The notes beneath the pieces are model-generated. The model was not told the origin of the DNA. It made no database searches and saw nothing but the letters and a program-made list of their open reading frames with translations. A stretch of 21,293 nucleotides of DNA from Haplosporangium gracile (Eukaryota; Mortierellomycota; Mortierellomycetes; Mortierellales; Mortierellaceae). The translations under genes and the position numbers were made by a program. The DNA lies in contig JAAAUF010000729.1 in assembly GCA_015499985.1 (NCBI GenBank), positions 1 through 21,293 of the forward strand, written 5' to 3'. Numbering within the stretch: position 1 is the first letter of the stretch; every line of letters starts with the position of its first letter. Below, one piece after another: positions 1 to 11,400 of this stretch.

Positions 1-1681
1 AGGAAAAAAAATCAACAAAATATGCTGAATGACTAAATGACTGAAGTTAGGGGCAAATTTGTCCTACAAAGGGTAGGGCAGGGCAGGGAGGGCACGGATG
101 GCCCAAGCTCCTTCCGCTGTTTCGCCCCTACTCTTTCTTTTACCGTTTCGCTTTTTTTTTTTTTACTTTATTTCTCCTCTTTTCTACGCTTAAGCATTTT
201 TCAATTGATTGACACATGTCAAATTCTTGTCTGTCTGTCTGTCTGTCTGCGCTTGATCCCGCGGGCAGGCTGGACGGACGGACTAGATACAATTTTCTAG
301 TACATGTTCAGATGCCCTAATTATATCCACGACCTATGGCCTAGCCTGGCCTGCCCAGCGCTCAGCAACGGATTACTGTACTCGACCAACCCAACTATGA
401 CCATTGATCGGGCCGCACACACACAAATACGAAAGAATAGGGTCTCGCTCGTTCTAAAGTAAAGTTGTGGTGCTCAGAATCTCAAACACAACATATCTGA
501 GCCGTTGAACTGCTGCTCATTCACATACACATCATTATCATGATCATACTCCGAGCTCAAGTTTGATTAGAATAATAAAACTCCAAAGAAAGAACCTTCC
601 CTGCACAGTTTACGTGTCATGGACTACGAGAAAATGAAATGCTTTTTTTTTTTATTCCCAAGTAAATAGGGCATGCCCCCGTCATAGGGTGTCAAACAGA
701 GGCGATGGGTTGCCCAGACGAAGTGTATGTATTTGAGTAAGAGCAGACAGATAGACAGGATGTAGAAGTGTGCCGCCATAGGGAGGTTTCGAGTGACTTT
801 CCAGGCAAGGAATGAATGGGCAGCCTTGAAGGTGTCAGCTGTCAGGTCTGCAGGAGTTTTTTTTTAAAGAATAATAATGAAATAGCGAAGAGAGTGCGTA
901 TTCTGCTTGGAACTACCGGATTGGATGTACTTGGCCAGTCTTCACAAAAGAAATGGTAGGAAAAGGATGCGGTGGGATGGCGTATCCTTATCTCCTTGTG
1001 CATAGAAGAGCGGCAGTGTTGGTAGCAACGCTTGAAGGATGTTTAGGTAGATCCCAGTCGTATGGTTTAAATTTGGTACAATGACACTCCAGCTTTTTAT
1101 TTCAAAGGGAGAAAGAGGAATAGAAGGTAGACTGGGAGAAGATGATGGAGGAGTGAAAAAAGAATGGTCTAAAGAGCAAACTATAGAGTCAACGCAACCT
1201 AAAAACAACAACGAAAAGGCAAATGAGGACCGACGCGACTTCCTTGGTCAATCAATGCAGGTGTAGTTGGTGTCGAGTTCAGCAATTATTTAGTAACTGC
1301 CGAAGAGGAAAAAAAAGTAAAAAAAAAGTTGAGTAAAAGAAAAAAAAAAGGGAAGGAAAAAAAAAAAGAAAAAAAAGGTATGAAGTGTTCTGGTGGGTTG
1401 GGGTGGGTTGGGTTATAAAAGTCAAATTGAGCAATGCTACTTTTTTAAAAAAAAAGAAGCAAATGGCCCTTTTGAAGGGTATAGAAGGAGCAATAAAGAG
1501 GAAGATAGAAAGAAAGTAAGAAAGGCGGGCATAAATACAAAGAAGAAAAAGATCGACACACACAATCCGTCTTCGTTCTGTCGTCTAGACAGTCGAAGCC
1601 AGACTGTGTGAAGCCAAAGCGAATAAATGAAGAGAAAGGTAATAAAGTGGTACACATCTAGAAAAAAGAAAGAATGGTTGC
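1..1681. other. Intergenic / 3' flank of CDC6, no supported gene
   Basis: No convincing coding sequence on either strand. The stretch is rich in homopolymers (A/T runs near 150, 640 and 850; a purine tract at about 1310-1380 and 1440-1540) and holds a short TGTC microsatellite. It must contain the 3' UTR of the CDC6 gene, whose stop lies at 1682, but I see no minus-strand AATAAA in the first few hundred bases beyond that stop. A minus-strand AATAAA occurs far away at 651-656. A weak minus-strand open frame at 624-847 is discussed in the findings. Confidence 0.6.
228..249. repeat. TGTC tetranucleotide microsatellite
   Basis: About five uninterrupted copies of TGTC, in non-coding DNA near the left edge. 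Confidence 0.85.
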
Positions 1682-4530
1682 TTAGAGGTCAGAGGTCACG
1701 GTGGGCTTGAGACCAGCTTTGGCGACGATTGTGTCCAGGATATCCTGTCCCTTGATCGCGTCCAGAACCTCACTCTCTCTAGGAACTAGCCCAATCTTGC
1801 GAAGTCGGTCCTCCTTGGCCTTGCCCAGCGTGATCAATCCATTGGCTTCAAGCATGTTGATCAGGTCCTGGTACTCGCCTCGGCTCAACGCTCCAATCTT
1901 GTTGCTCGATCGGCACGTGGTTGTAAAGTGGTCAAACACCTTGCCCACCTCACAGTCGACCGTTTTGCCGCCCTGAATCTTCATCACCAACACCGTCAGG
2001 ATAATCTGCTGATGGACATTGAGTCCCTTCATCTTCTGCACCATGGGGGATCCGAATGCGGACGCCAGCGCCTTCTGAACATGCGCCACTGTCACCTTGG
2101 GTGCATCCTGGAGCGTGATCGGACCAGAGCCATCGTGGGCACCCGTCAACTCTGCCATCGAGCCCGTAGTCGAACGGCGTACAAGCGATGCACGGTCTAC
2201 GCCTCCCGCAGCCCTGTTCTCCAAATCAGCAAGTCGAATCTCGCTCAACGGTGCGAGCGCCAAGGGTCGTCCTTGTTGCTGTTGCTGGGCCCTTTCCATT
2301 CGCTCCTTCTTCTTGGTCTCTATTTCCACCATCTCGATCGTCTGACGACAGATATCAAGAGCCTTCCTCAAATCACCTGTAGCAGCGGCCACTTTACGCG
2401 CACAGAGCTCGATAGCGGGACGCTGCATCAAGGGGGCAACACGAGGCTTGCCCTTCTCGTCGCGTTCACCGGCCTTGTTGGAAGAGGTGCCCTTAATGCT
2501 GTCATCCTCAACAGAGAACAGGCGATCCATAATAATGTCCCGGATCTCAGCAACCTGGTAAGGGTTGAAGTTCAGCAGCTGAGGCTCGCAGTTTCTGGCC
2601 TTGAGTCGAGGCAAGAATCGGTCCGTCATGTCCAACGCGTTGGCAATTCCGACTATGGTCAGCCGAGATCTCTCAGTGGTAGACCACTGGAACAGCTTGT
2701 AGAGCACCTCCTGATCCTTGGTCAACAGCTGGTCAATCTCATCAAGAATGGCAACACTATAATCCACATTAAACAAGACAAAGCCCGTCAGTCTCCAGTA
2801 TTCACATCTCTAAGGATGTTGATAAATGTCAAGCAGCAAGAACAATAAAGTCGCCATAGAGATTATTGTCAGCACTTACAACATGACGGCCTTTTTCTTG
2901 TTGCCCAAAACCAAAGTCTCCAGAGTCTTGATAACAGTTTCCTTGTCCTTGGACTCGGCAACATAGCCCATCTCCTCAAGCATCTTTACGTAGACGAGTC
3001 GAGGATCCTTGACCGTCATACAGTTGACCATGATGGTCTTGATTTCATGGTTGGCCGCCTGCATCTCGACCTCCATGTCACGCATGACCTCCTTCAACAG
3101 TGCCGTCTTTCCAGTACCAGGTTGTCCAGAGATATAGAGAGACCCAGCCTTGGCGGTCAGGATGTGGTTCTGACAAAAAGTCCTGATCGTCTCACGTTCG
3201 ACCACGCGTCCGACAAGGCGATGGGGCTCGGTGGTCCTCCTGAACAATGTCTTGGCATCCTGGTAGTATCCGAGGGTTGTTGACTTGGGAGCAGCTGAAG
3301 TGGGAGCAGATCCGGTGGAGAGGCTGGGCGAAGTCGCACGGGAGGAAACAATCGAGTTGGCTTTCCCTTGGCTGAGGGGGGGCATGACATTCTGTAGCGA
3401 TTTGGTTCTCTGAAGGCGCTTTGGAGTCGAATAACCTTGTTGCGCCTTGCTGGGAATGGTGTTCTCGTCGTTGGCGTTCTCATTCTGTGCGCCCTTGTCT
3501 GCCTTCCTTTCCTTTGTAGCCTTGGTGTTTGCATCCATCACATCTAAACCGAAAGTAGAATATAAATAAGCTAAGTGTGAGTGTTCAACTTGGGTGTTCA
3601 AGTGTTTCAGCTGCAGTTTCTACAATACTCAAAAATTATGATAGTCGCGAGTGCATCTGACTATTTTTTTTTCTGTTCTTACCTTTGGTGGGCCTCATCA
3701 TCTTGTTCAAAGCAGGCGTCAATCCGGTGGTTTGGCTGCTGTTGCCCTTGTACGCGTTGAGGGCAGAGAAGCTCGAGGGAGACGCTTCAAGAGGGGTCAA
3801 CAATCCAGTCCGTCTTGTCCTCCGAGGTGTGCCGGTAGAACTCAGCGCCACAAGAGAGTCAGTGGTGTTATTATTGTTCTCGGTATCGTCGTTATCGCAG
3901 TAGACGACCAATTTTGACGAGGAGGAAGTCCTAGTCGACAACGAAGGGCGCGAGGAGGTTCGCTTTGTTGTTGTTGTGCGAGTCGGTGTGCTGGGTGGCG
4001 TGATTGGTTCGTCTATCGGGCCTATTTTCATCTTCAACGGTGGCGTTGTCCTTCCGTTAGTGGCTGAGGACGATGTAGATGTCGCACTAACTTGAGCAGC
4101 GGGAGTGACGGTGGAACAGGCAATTGAAGACGACTCGTCAGACAAGGCAGCAATTGAAGAAGGTGCCTGGGAATCATTATCCGCAGAGGGTCCTTCACTA
4201 TTGTCGCGGTCTGCTGCTTCCCTCTGATCAGTGCCCTGGTCAGCAGCAGTGGCAAGGATATGAAAGTTGGGCGCTGCCACGGGCTTCAGGGCAAAGCCAG
4301 ACTGCTGCAGCTGTGAGGGCATAACAAGGGTCGACCTGCGCTTCGACGGCGAAGGGGGGAAGGCTAATAATACAAAGCAAAACACCATCATACTTTCTGT
4401 TAGGTACGACTTTCGTTTGATCAAGTTTTGTCATCTCTGCGTGCTTAAGACTGGTCCACTAACCTTCGACATCCTCCTCCTCGTCCTCAGCAAAGATGAA
4501 GGTTCGCTTGCGGAGAAAAGTCGACGACAT
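1682..4530 (-). CDS. CDC6: Cdc6 replication-licensing AAA+ ATPase (4 exons, 828 aa)
   Basis: Exons (minus): 4530-4464, 4363-3683, 3543-2880, 2756-1682. Introns are 100, 139 and 123 bp, all GT-AG, and phases close to 2487 nt. Cdc6 acts with ORC in the nucleus to load the MCM2-7 helicase at origins in G1. Seen: Walker A GQPGTGKT at residues 389-396; Walker B LDE at 475-477, rebuilt across the last intron; the Orc1/Cdc6 sensor-1 motif GIANALD with Asn510; a C-terminal winged-helix region from about residue 650. The absence of a BAH domain and the Cdc6-type C-terminus favour Cdc6 over Orc1. The first 350 residues are Ser/Thr-rich, with four full CDK sites (S27-PSK, T148-PTR, T201-PRR, T289-PKR) and an adjacent KRL docking-like motif at 291-293. 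At 828 residues it is longer than most Cdc6 proteins. The start is the ATG of MSSTFLRKR, whose small exon joins in frame. Confidence 0.93.
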
Positions 4531-4663
4531 GATTGTAATAATACTGTCAACACTCGGTCAAATATGAAAAAAGAAAGAGAATGTGTGTGTGTATGATGAA
4601 CTAACTAATGACAACTTTTTTTGACGAGGACGACAAAGAAACGTGAGGGAGAAGGGGAAAAGG

Positions 4664-4669
4664 ACGCGA
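4664..4669. promoter_or_regulatory. Possible MCB-like site (ACGCGA)
   Basis: ACGCGA lies about 134 bp upstream of the CDC6 start. It matches the relaxed ACGCGN form bound by Mbp1/Swi6-type G1/S factors in yeasts. Assigned from sequence and gene context only. Confidence 0.35.
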
Positions 4670-4741
4670 GAGTATCGATCTTGTTTTATCCGTCGCGGGT
4701 GTTCGATCCTTGTGGTTATATGATTGTCGTTAGCAATCGAG

Positions 4742-4773
4742 GTCGAGTAGAGTCGAGTCGAGTCGAGTCGAGT
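4742..4773. repeat. AGTCG pentanucleotide tandem repeat
   Basis: Four perfect AGTCG units at 4751-4770, one imperfect unit (AGTAG) to the left and a partial unit at each end. It lies about 215-240 bp upstream of the CDC6 start codon. Confidence 0.85.
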
Positions 4774-4937
4774 GAGAGGACAGAAGAGGAGGGGGGGGAG
4801 TACGAATAACAAAAAATCAAAATTCTTACACCCTCCGTGTGTGTGCAGCAGCAGCAGCAGCCATAAAAAACACAATCACAATAGGCGCTTTCATTTGCCC
4901 CTTTTTGGGATACATATCATTTCCGCGTCATCTACAC

Positions 4938-4943
4938 ACGCGT
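4938..4943. promoter_or_regulatory. MluI cell-cycle box (ACGCGT) upstream of CDC6
   Basis: A perfect ACGCGT palindrome about 410 bp upstream of the CDC6 start. In yeasts this element recruits MBF (Mbp1/Swi6) and drives G1/S transcription, including of CDC6/cdc18. A functional role here is inference. Confidence 0.45.
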
Positions 4944-5093
4944 AAAAGCATCACAACACTCAAAAACGAAAACAACAAAACAGCGACAGCGAAAAAACGG
5001 AGGCAACTAAGGTACCTACCTACCATCACGAGTGTGTCGTTTGCATAATCGGGGTGAACACCGAAAAAAAAAAAACTATTCTTTGATCTTTGT

Positions 5094-5099
5094 TTTATT
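5094..5099 (-). terminator. Poly(A) signal of NUP192 (AATAAA)
   Basis: AATAAA on the minus strand, about 105 nt past the NUP192 stop codon and followed by a T-rich stretch. Position and sequence fit a canonical polyadenylation signal. Confidence 0.6.
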
Positions 5100-5204
5100 C
5101 GATTTCAAACGCCTGATGTCTACGCTGTCGTTTGCTGTTCGGTCCCTCAACCACCCCAATCCCAAACATACACACCCCTTTCTCTTCAACTGCCCCTATC
5201 CCTT

Positions 5205-5389
5205 TTAGTGACGCTCAACAAGGCTCCGGATATTGCGGATCAACAACTCGATAAAGGTATTCCTGGACGCATTGTCCGATCCAATTCTTTCTTGGGACTA
5301 TTATCATATTATTAGCAAAACAATAGCAGTGTCAGTATTTGAGTATCATAATATGATGCAAACAAACAACAATAAATAAAACGAAAAAC

Positions 5390-5461
<72 letters not shown>

Positions 5462-8400
5462 GCAAAGCAAGAAGAAACTTACAAGGTCAAGACCCATGAC
5501 ATTATCAAGCGTTGACAGAACAATGTTGCTCACATTTCGCTTTAACTCTTGAGCTTCAACCAATGTGGGCTTAAAGTTCTTCGAAAGCTGGCTCTGGCTC
5601 TGGCTCTGGTTAAAGTCTGCGGCAGTTGGTCCCACAGTCGATCTGAGCGTGGACTGGACACCATTGGCTCCGTTCAACGCACCGCTGCGACCAAACCGGG
5701 AGGCACCTAGTCCAGGCTGCGCGCCAGTACTATCCAGCAATCCTGGGTATTGCCCCAAGTAGTACTCAAGGTGTCTCCAGAACAACACCAACGCTGTCTC
5801 CAGAACATCTAAAAAGCAGCAGCATGAGATAAAGCAAATGTCAGAATAGTTGAAACCATCAACATTAATTTACATCCCCACAATACGAAACTTACAGAGT
5901 GACGATGTGACCTCATGAGTCGAGGTGAGTAACATCTTTTGCAAGACTTGTACAGCCAACTGGTCACGCTGGATGGTCACAAGCGAATCAAGGTAGTCCT
6001 CATCCGAAGCTTCCAAAATCTCCTGCTTCTCATCCGGTGTTAAGGACGAAAGTTTGCTGAGCTTAAGCAGCTGGGTCTGATGCCTCTGAATCCCTCCCTG
6101 CAACTCGGTGGTCGTCCGGTTCATCAAACCAACAAGAGTCGCCAACGAAGGCACTGAGCTCGAGTCATATCCACTTGTGGTTGTCGATACAGTCCATGTA
6201 AAAAGTGGCGCGAATGTCGCTGCCGTCATCGATGCTATTTTAAACAAGTTGTCGCAGAATAAAGGAATTAAAAAATAATTATGAAAATCAATGTATACTT
6301 CCCCATCAAATCATTTGCTTGATCGCATCGTTTTGATGTACCTGTCCGGTTATTGCTGTCGGTGCGAATCTGGCAGTAAGACAGGAGGTTTTTGCAGATA
6401 TCGCGCGCAAGACTCTTGGCATCACGCTCGAACAGCGTGGTTCCTTTCCTGGCAGTCAACGAAGGAGCTTGCATGCTAGCCATCACCTTTTCAGAGTCAG
6501 AGACAGGCTGAAGAGACGTGGACCATTGCTCAGCCGAGAAGTACTTGGGGATCAAGGCCACCAACAGACTATGCAAAGGACTAAACACCGATCCGGCAGA
6601 CTGCATATTATGAAAAGAAAACGAGATAAATCAGCGAAGCAATCTCACAGGCGTTCACGCAGTTGTTCAACAGCAAAACACAACAAAGAGCGATACTTAC
6701 AGCTGTCCTGGTAGCGATGTGTCCAGCAAGCTGGTTAAAGAATGCTGTGATAGATCGGAGCTCACGGAGTGAGTTGATGGTGGTAGGGAAGTCGTCGTCT
6801 CTGAGAATAGAAGCAATGGTATCCTGATGACTTGTCACAAACAACTCGGCCTAGTCGTTATGTTAAGTAACCGTAACGAAATTAGTAATGTGAGGTATCG
6901 CTGAAAAAAAGTAACCCGCTTCAGTTTAACTATTAACGACAATACGGATTACCTTGTTGGCAGCAGTGCGATGGTTGCGTCCGAGGTTGGCCAAAATGGC
7001 AACGCCGACTTGGAACATTGGGTAGACAATGTTGTGGTATCGGTTGCCTTCTGTCTGCTCGAATGGTCCAAAGTCTATATGTCCCCCCCCCAAAAAAAAA
7101 GAAAAAAAAATGACCAATTATGTTAGTTCCATTCAGTTCTCACAATTCCACAAGAACAACAACAAAACACGCAATAGTCCCGGAGAACTTACCAGTGGTG
7201 TTAAGGTTGGTGCGCATGTCAATGACGGCAGCCGAGGCGGTCAAGACATCGAAATAACCATACTCAAGAAGCTGCTCTGCACCATCTCTGCGCTGGGCAA
7301 TGCGCAAGAACAAGGTCAGTCTAGTCTCGCTCACGATCGGCACTCTACTCATACGACCCTTAATGCTCGCCTGCAAGTCCAAGTCCTCTCTTGCCATGAT
7401 CTCGATAAAGTGCTTCAGGTAGTTGCGCTGGACCAAGTGCACCAGGACCCGGTTGGTGTTGTCCTTCTCAAACAAGCCGTAGAGCGTGTTCAATAAAGTA
7501 AACGCGGCAATCTTGCACACCTGATCGATATCTGAAGCGTCTCTGCAGACAACCTCAAACAGACGGTCGCCCGCTTCAGACACGAGAACCTGGTTGCCCA
7601 GCTCCAATGCCTCCCGAACGTCATTGTCTCCTCGACCGTTTTGATGCCCGTCCAAACGATAGTGCTCCGCAGATTTCATGCTGCGATGAGCATCGCCCTC
7701 CGAACGAGTGTACTGGAAGTAGTTGACTAGAGTCGAATACAAGTTGCAGCGAGACTGAGAGGTGCCTGGCTTGAGGATGCAGGCAATAATATTTCGTGCT
7801 ACGCGGTGGAGACGTTCGGCAGGAAGGCGCGCGTCGATCTCGCGGGGGTCGGCTGAGGTCGCCTGGAAGATACACTGACGGAAGTGATCAGTGCGAAGGC
7901 GCTGAAGAATGCAAAGGGCAGCCTTACTGAGTATAGTCGCAACATCGACAGAGCAGTCTCCCTGAAGCTTGTACAAAATGGCCTCCAGGACGTCGTAGAG
8001 CATACCCTCACGCTGCTCAACCTTCAAGAAGTCAAAGCCGGGACCCAAGCTGATCTCGATCAATTCGCGCCATGCCTCAAAGGCGCTCCTCCGTCCAGCC
8101 TCCAGCTCCCTGATGTGGTTCCTGGCCAAGCAGTTGTTCAGAATACTCCACATTTCAGCGTGAACAGCAGTCCGGTGCAAGGAGCTCGAGATCACATTGT
8201 CCTTCTCCAGGTGGGACTTGCGGATCCATAAAAGCGAGCAAATTTTGCGAATGTTGATGGCATCGACACCATGCTCATCCGTCTCAACGCAGGCATCAAC
8301 GGTGATATCCGCAAAGTAATGGCGTTCCAACTCCTGAACTTTGACGTCGTCGTCCCAAGTAAAATCGAGAGAGTCCAAGAGCTCCAAGGCCTTCATGCGG

Positions 8401-11400
8401 GGCTGCGTCAAGTGGCCGTTCTGGGTCTTTGTCAGTGAGTACATAAAATCGTCGTCGTGAGCGGAGCGTCCGTTGTCAGTACTGCTGAAAAGAAGAGAGA
8501 GAAGCCTGATGGCCTCGCGGCGTTGGTTGGTATCGCAGGCGACACGGAGCTCCAAGGCTGAAGTCCGCAGGACCCATGACCGCTGGTAGAGTTGAGAGAC
8601 CAAGTTGACAAAGTTGGCCCTGAAGCGTGAGTTGTCCATCCTGGTGAAAGTACCGTCATCTCCTTCCAGACCACCGCCAAATCGGAAAGGAAGCGCGCGC
8701 AAATGTCGGTAGAAGAACGCCTCTTGCGTCCGGAGATAGCGCATAGTAGGCGCCGTAGTTTCAGCCTCAGAACAAAGTCGGTAGATGAGCTCCTGGCACT
8801 TCTCGGCGAGCTGAGGGTGGGTGATGTATAATGGAACGGCCTCGGGCGCGTTGTAGTTGACATCATGACCGTCCATGCCTCGTCTCAACAAGTCTAAGAT
8901 GACGTGCAGGACGGTGACAGAGGTGGGGTTGGAGAGGGCATCCTTGTTCTCGGAGGTGATGATCCTGGACTCCGTAGGGTAGCCGAGCAAAAAGTGGGCA
9001 ATCGAGGGCGGGCTGCGAGACTCGTCAAGATTATCCAACAAAAGTCGCATGATTTGAAGACGGATCTTGGAGCCGGTGAAGCTGGGACCTCCCAAGACAG
9101 CTCTTCTCTGCGCAAGAGTAAACGAAGAGTCTGCTCCATCAACAGACATGGAGTTATCCGCCAATGTCGTTCCTGCATCAGTCGACTGCTCTTCGTCCTC
9201 GGCCTCCAGCTTGTTGACAAATCCGAACAGGATCTGGTTAGACTGTGGAGAGTTCTCCAACAGACGCACAAGTCGGTTTGTAACGATACCACGGTGGCCG
9301 CCTACTCCGCTGCTGGTGAAGAGATGTGAACCTGACAGGCGGTCCAGGATCTCGATCGAGAGTGAGCAGATCTCATTGCTCACATCGCAGTTGATGTAGC
9401 AGGCAATATCCACGATGGTCGAATTGCTGTAGGCCAGATGCTGTTCCAGTGGGACCAGTGATGACAACAGTGAGTTCCTTGTAGTCGACGTCGTCAGCAA
9501 CACTGGGACAATGTATTCCACGAACACGTCCTGAAGTTGCATGACCTTGCTGACAATCCTGAAACTCCGGGCGATCGAAGATTTGAGGTAAGGTGTCGTC
9601 TGGTCCTCCTTATTAAGAACATCAACACCAGTCGAGATGATCCGGAAAATCTCCTGCAAGACATCCCCTCCAGCCAGCAAGCGCGTCAGAACCTCAAAGG
9701 CGGGGTGAAGAGAAGCCCGGAGAGCGTTGTTCCTTTGCGCCTCGATTGCTGTGTGATCCTGCTGTGCGTTGGGCAAGTCGCCGAGAATAAACGATCCAAT
9801 GTCGAATGAGAGCAAACACCGCTCCATAAAGTCCAGGCAAGAGTCGACCACCTTCCATTTCTCGTTAGCGACACGGTACGAGCGACTAAGGGCTTTAACG
9901 AAAATCTTGTCGAGGATGAACCGCGCGTAGGGGATAACTCCAGGTTGCCGGTAAGTGGATCCAAGGTTGTCAGGAATAGTAGGGGAGCCGCCAGAAAGAA
10001 GATCCTCGGGGTTCAAAGGCACCTGAACAAGGCTACTGAGTAACCGCGTGAAGGCGATGGTCTCTGGGAAGGTCTCGTTGCTCGTCTCGATCTCGTCAAT
10101 GTCGAATCCGATGCCAAAATCCGTGTCTTCGTTCTCATGGCGGGTAGTGGTGGCAGCTGGGACGGCAGCCTTGTCACCGACAACGGCTTTTGACTCTGGG
10201 AGGGCGGTGCTGTACGATTTGGGCAAGATCTTGGTTTGCTCGAGGTACTCCCAGACAAGGTTGGCGTTCTCGGTTCCAGTAGAAGAAGGCGCAGCGAAAG
10301 CGGCAATGCTGTCCAGAATGCACGCCTTGAGGTCGATAGAGATCGGGCAGATGAAGAACAGGAAGAGAGAATGGATCACCTGCGACTGCTTAGAGTCATT
10401 CATAGCAGCGCGAGCCACGGGCGAGTATTGACCCACGGTGCACAGCAGGTTCAGGAACGACTTCAGGAGCGCTTCCTCGTCTGGACGAATCTTTTCGATC
10501 TTTCTTCTCGAGGCAACCTCGCCATTCAATTCCTTAGTGTAGAAATCGATGGCCTCGAACAGTTTTCCCCATGAGCAGAGAGTGTTTGGGGTTGCAGAGC
10601 TCTGAGTTCCATATCGACCGCCGTTGCTCTTCAGGAAATCGTATGCATACTGGGCGCACTGGGGTCCGGTGGCGAGCGATCCCAGCATGTCAAAGAAGGA
10701 TCGTGCCGTGTTCTTGCAGTCCACGCCCCACTTGAGGAATCGGTACAGCCGGTCGTCGTTGTTGGGCCAGAATCGAAGTCCTGCTTCAGGGCGATCCTTG
10801 TAGATGAGTGCAACGACGGTGAAGAGAGCCTCAAGGTCGTTCCTGGGAGCTGCGGTGATGGCTGTTGACTGTGATTGCCGGAGCGATGACTGGTGGACTA
10901 CATTGTCTTCCTCCCTGTGCTTGATCTTCCTGAGTAGGGGCTGCATGGTGATGATAAAGTCGCGGACCGTAAACTCCAGCAGGGTCAGGACACCATCCTG
11001 CATGGATGTGTCGAAGCGAACCACCACTGGCTTTCCTACTGTTGTGTCGAATCCATCCGTGTTCTGATCAACGATGCCCAACAATGCGTTCGAGATCACA
11101 AAGGGGACCTCAAATGGTTTTCCGGTGACTACGACCTGCGATTTGAATCCGAGAACGTAGTTGGCGATAAACTGGAAGGTGCTCATCTCGATTGCCCTCT
11201 CGGCGACAGCTTGAAGGTCGTCCTCTGTAAGTCCTGTTCCACTATTGCTGTGGCTCGAGATGTTTCCGACGCAAAGGCTGAGCTGGAAGAGAATGGTTGC
11301 CTGAATCGCGGGGACAGCCCAGTTGGTCGATGTGACGAACTGGGCGTACTCGGTAATAAAAGTGTTCTTGGTCATGTAATCGGGAAACTCTTTCTCGTCC

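Larger units (their letters stand above)
4531..5204 (-). promoter_or_regulatory. CDC6 upstream region / NUP192 3' flank
   Basis: This 674-bp stretch lies between the NUP192 stop and the CDC6 start, two genes in tandem on the minus strand, so it holds the 3' end of one and the promoter of the other. It contains an ACGCGT hexamer, further CGCG cores at about 4665, 4694 and 4924, an AGTCG pentamer repeat, a short GCA run near 4847-4860 and A-rich tracts. No open frame here resembles a gene. Confidence 0.7.

Noticed and set aside
1928..2848. 306-codon plus-strand open frame opposite CDC6
   Set aside because: It is antisense to a well-supported AAA+ exon, crosses its intron, and the translation has no domain-like features; it is a shadow of GC-rich coding sequence.
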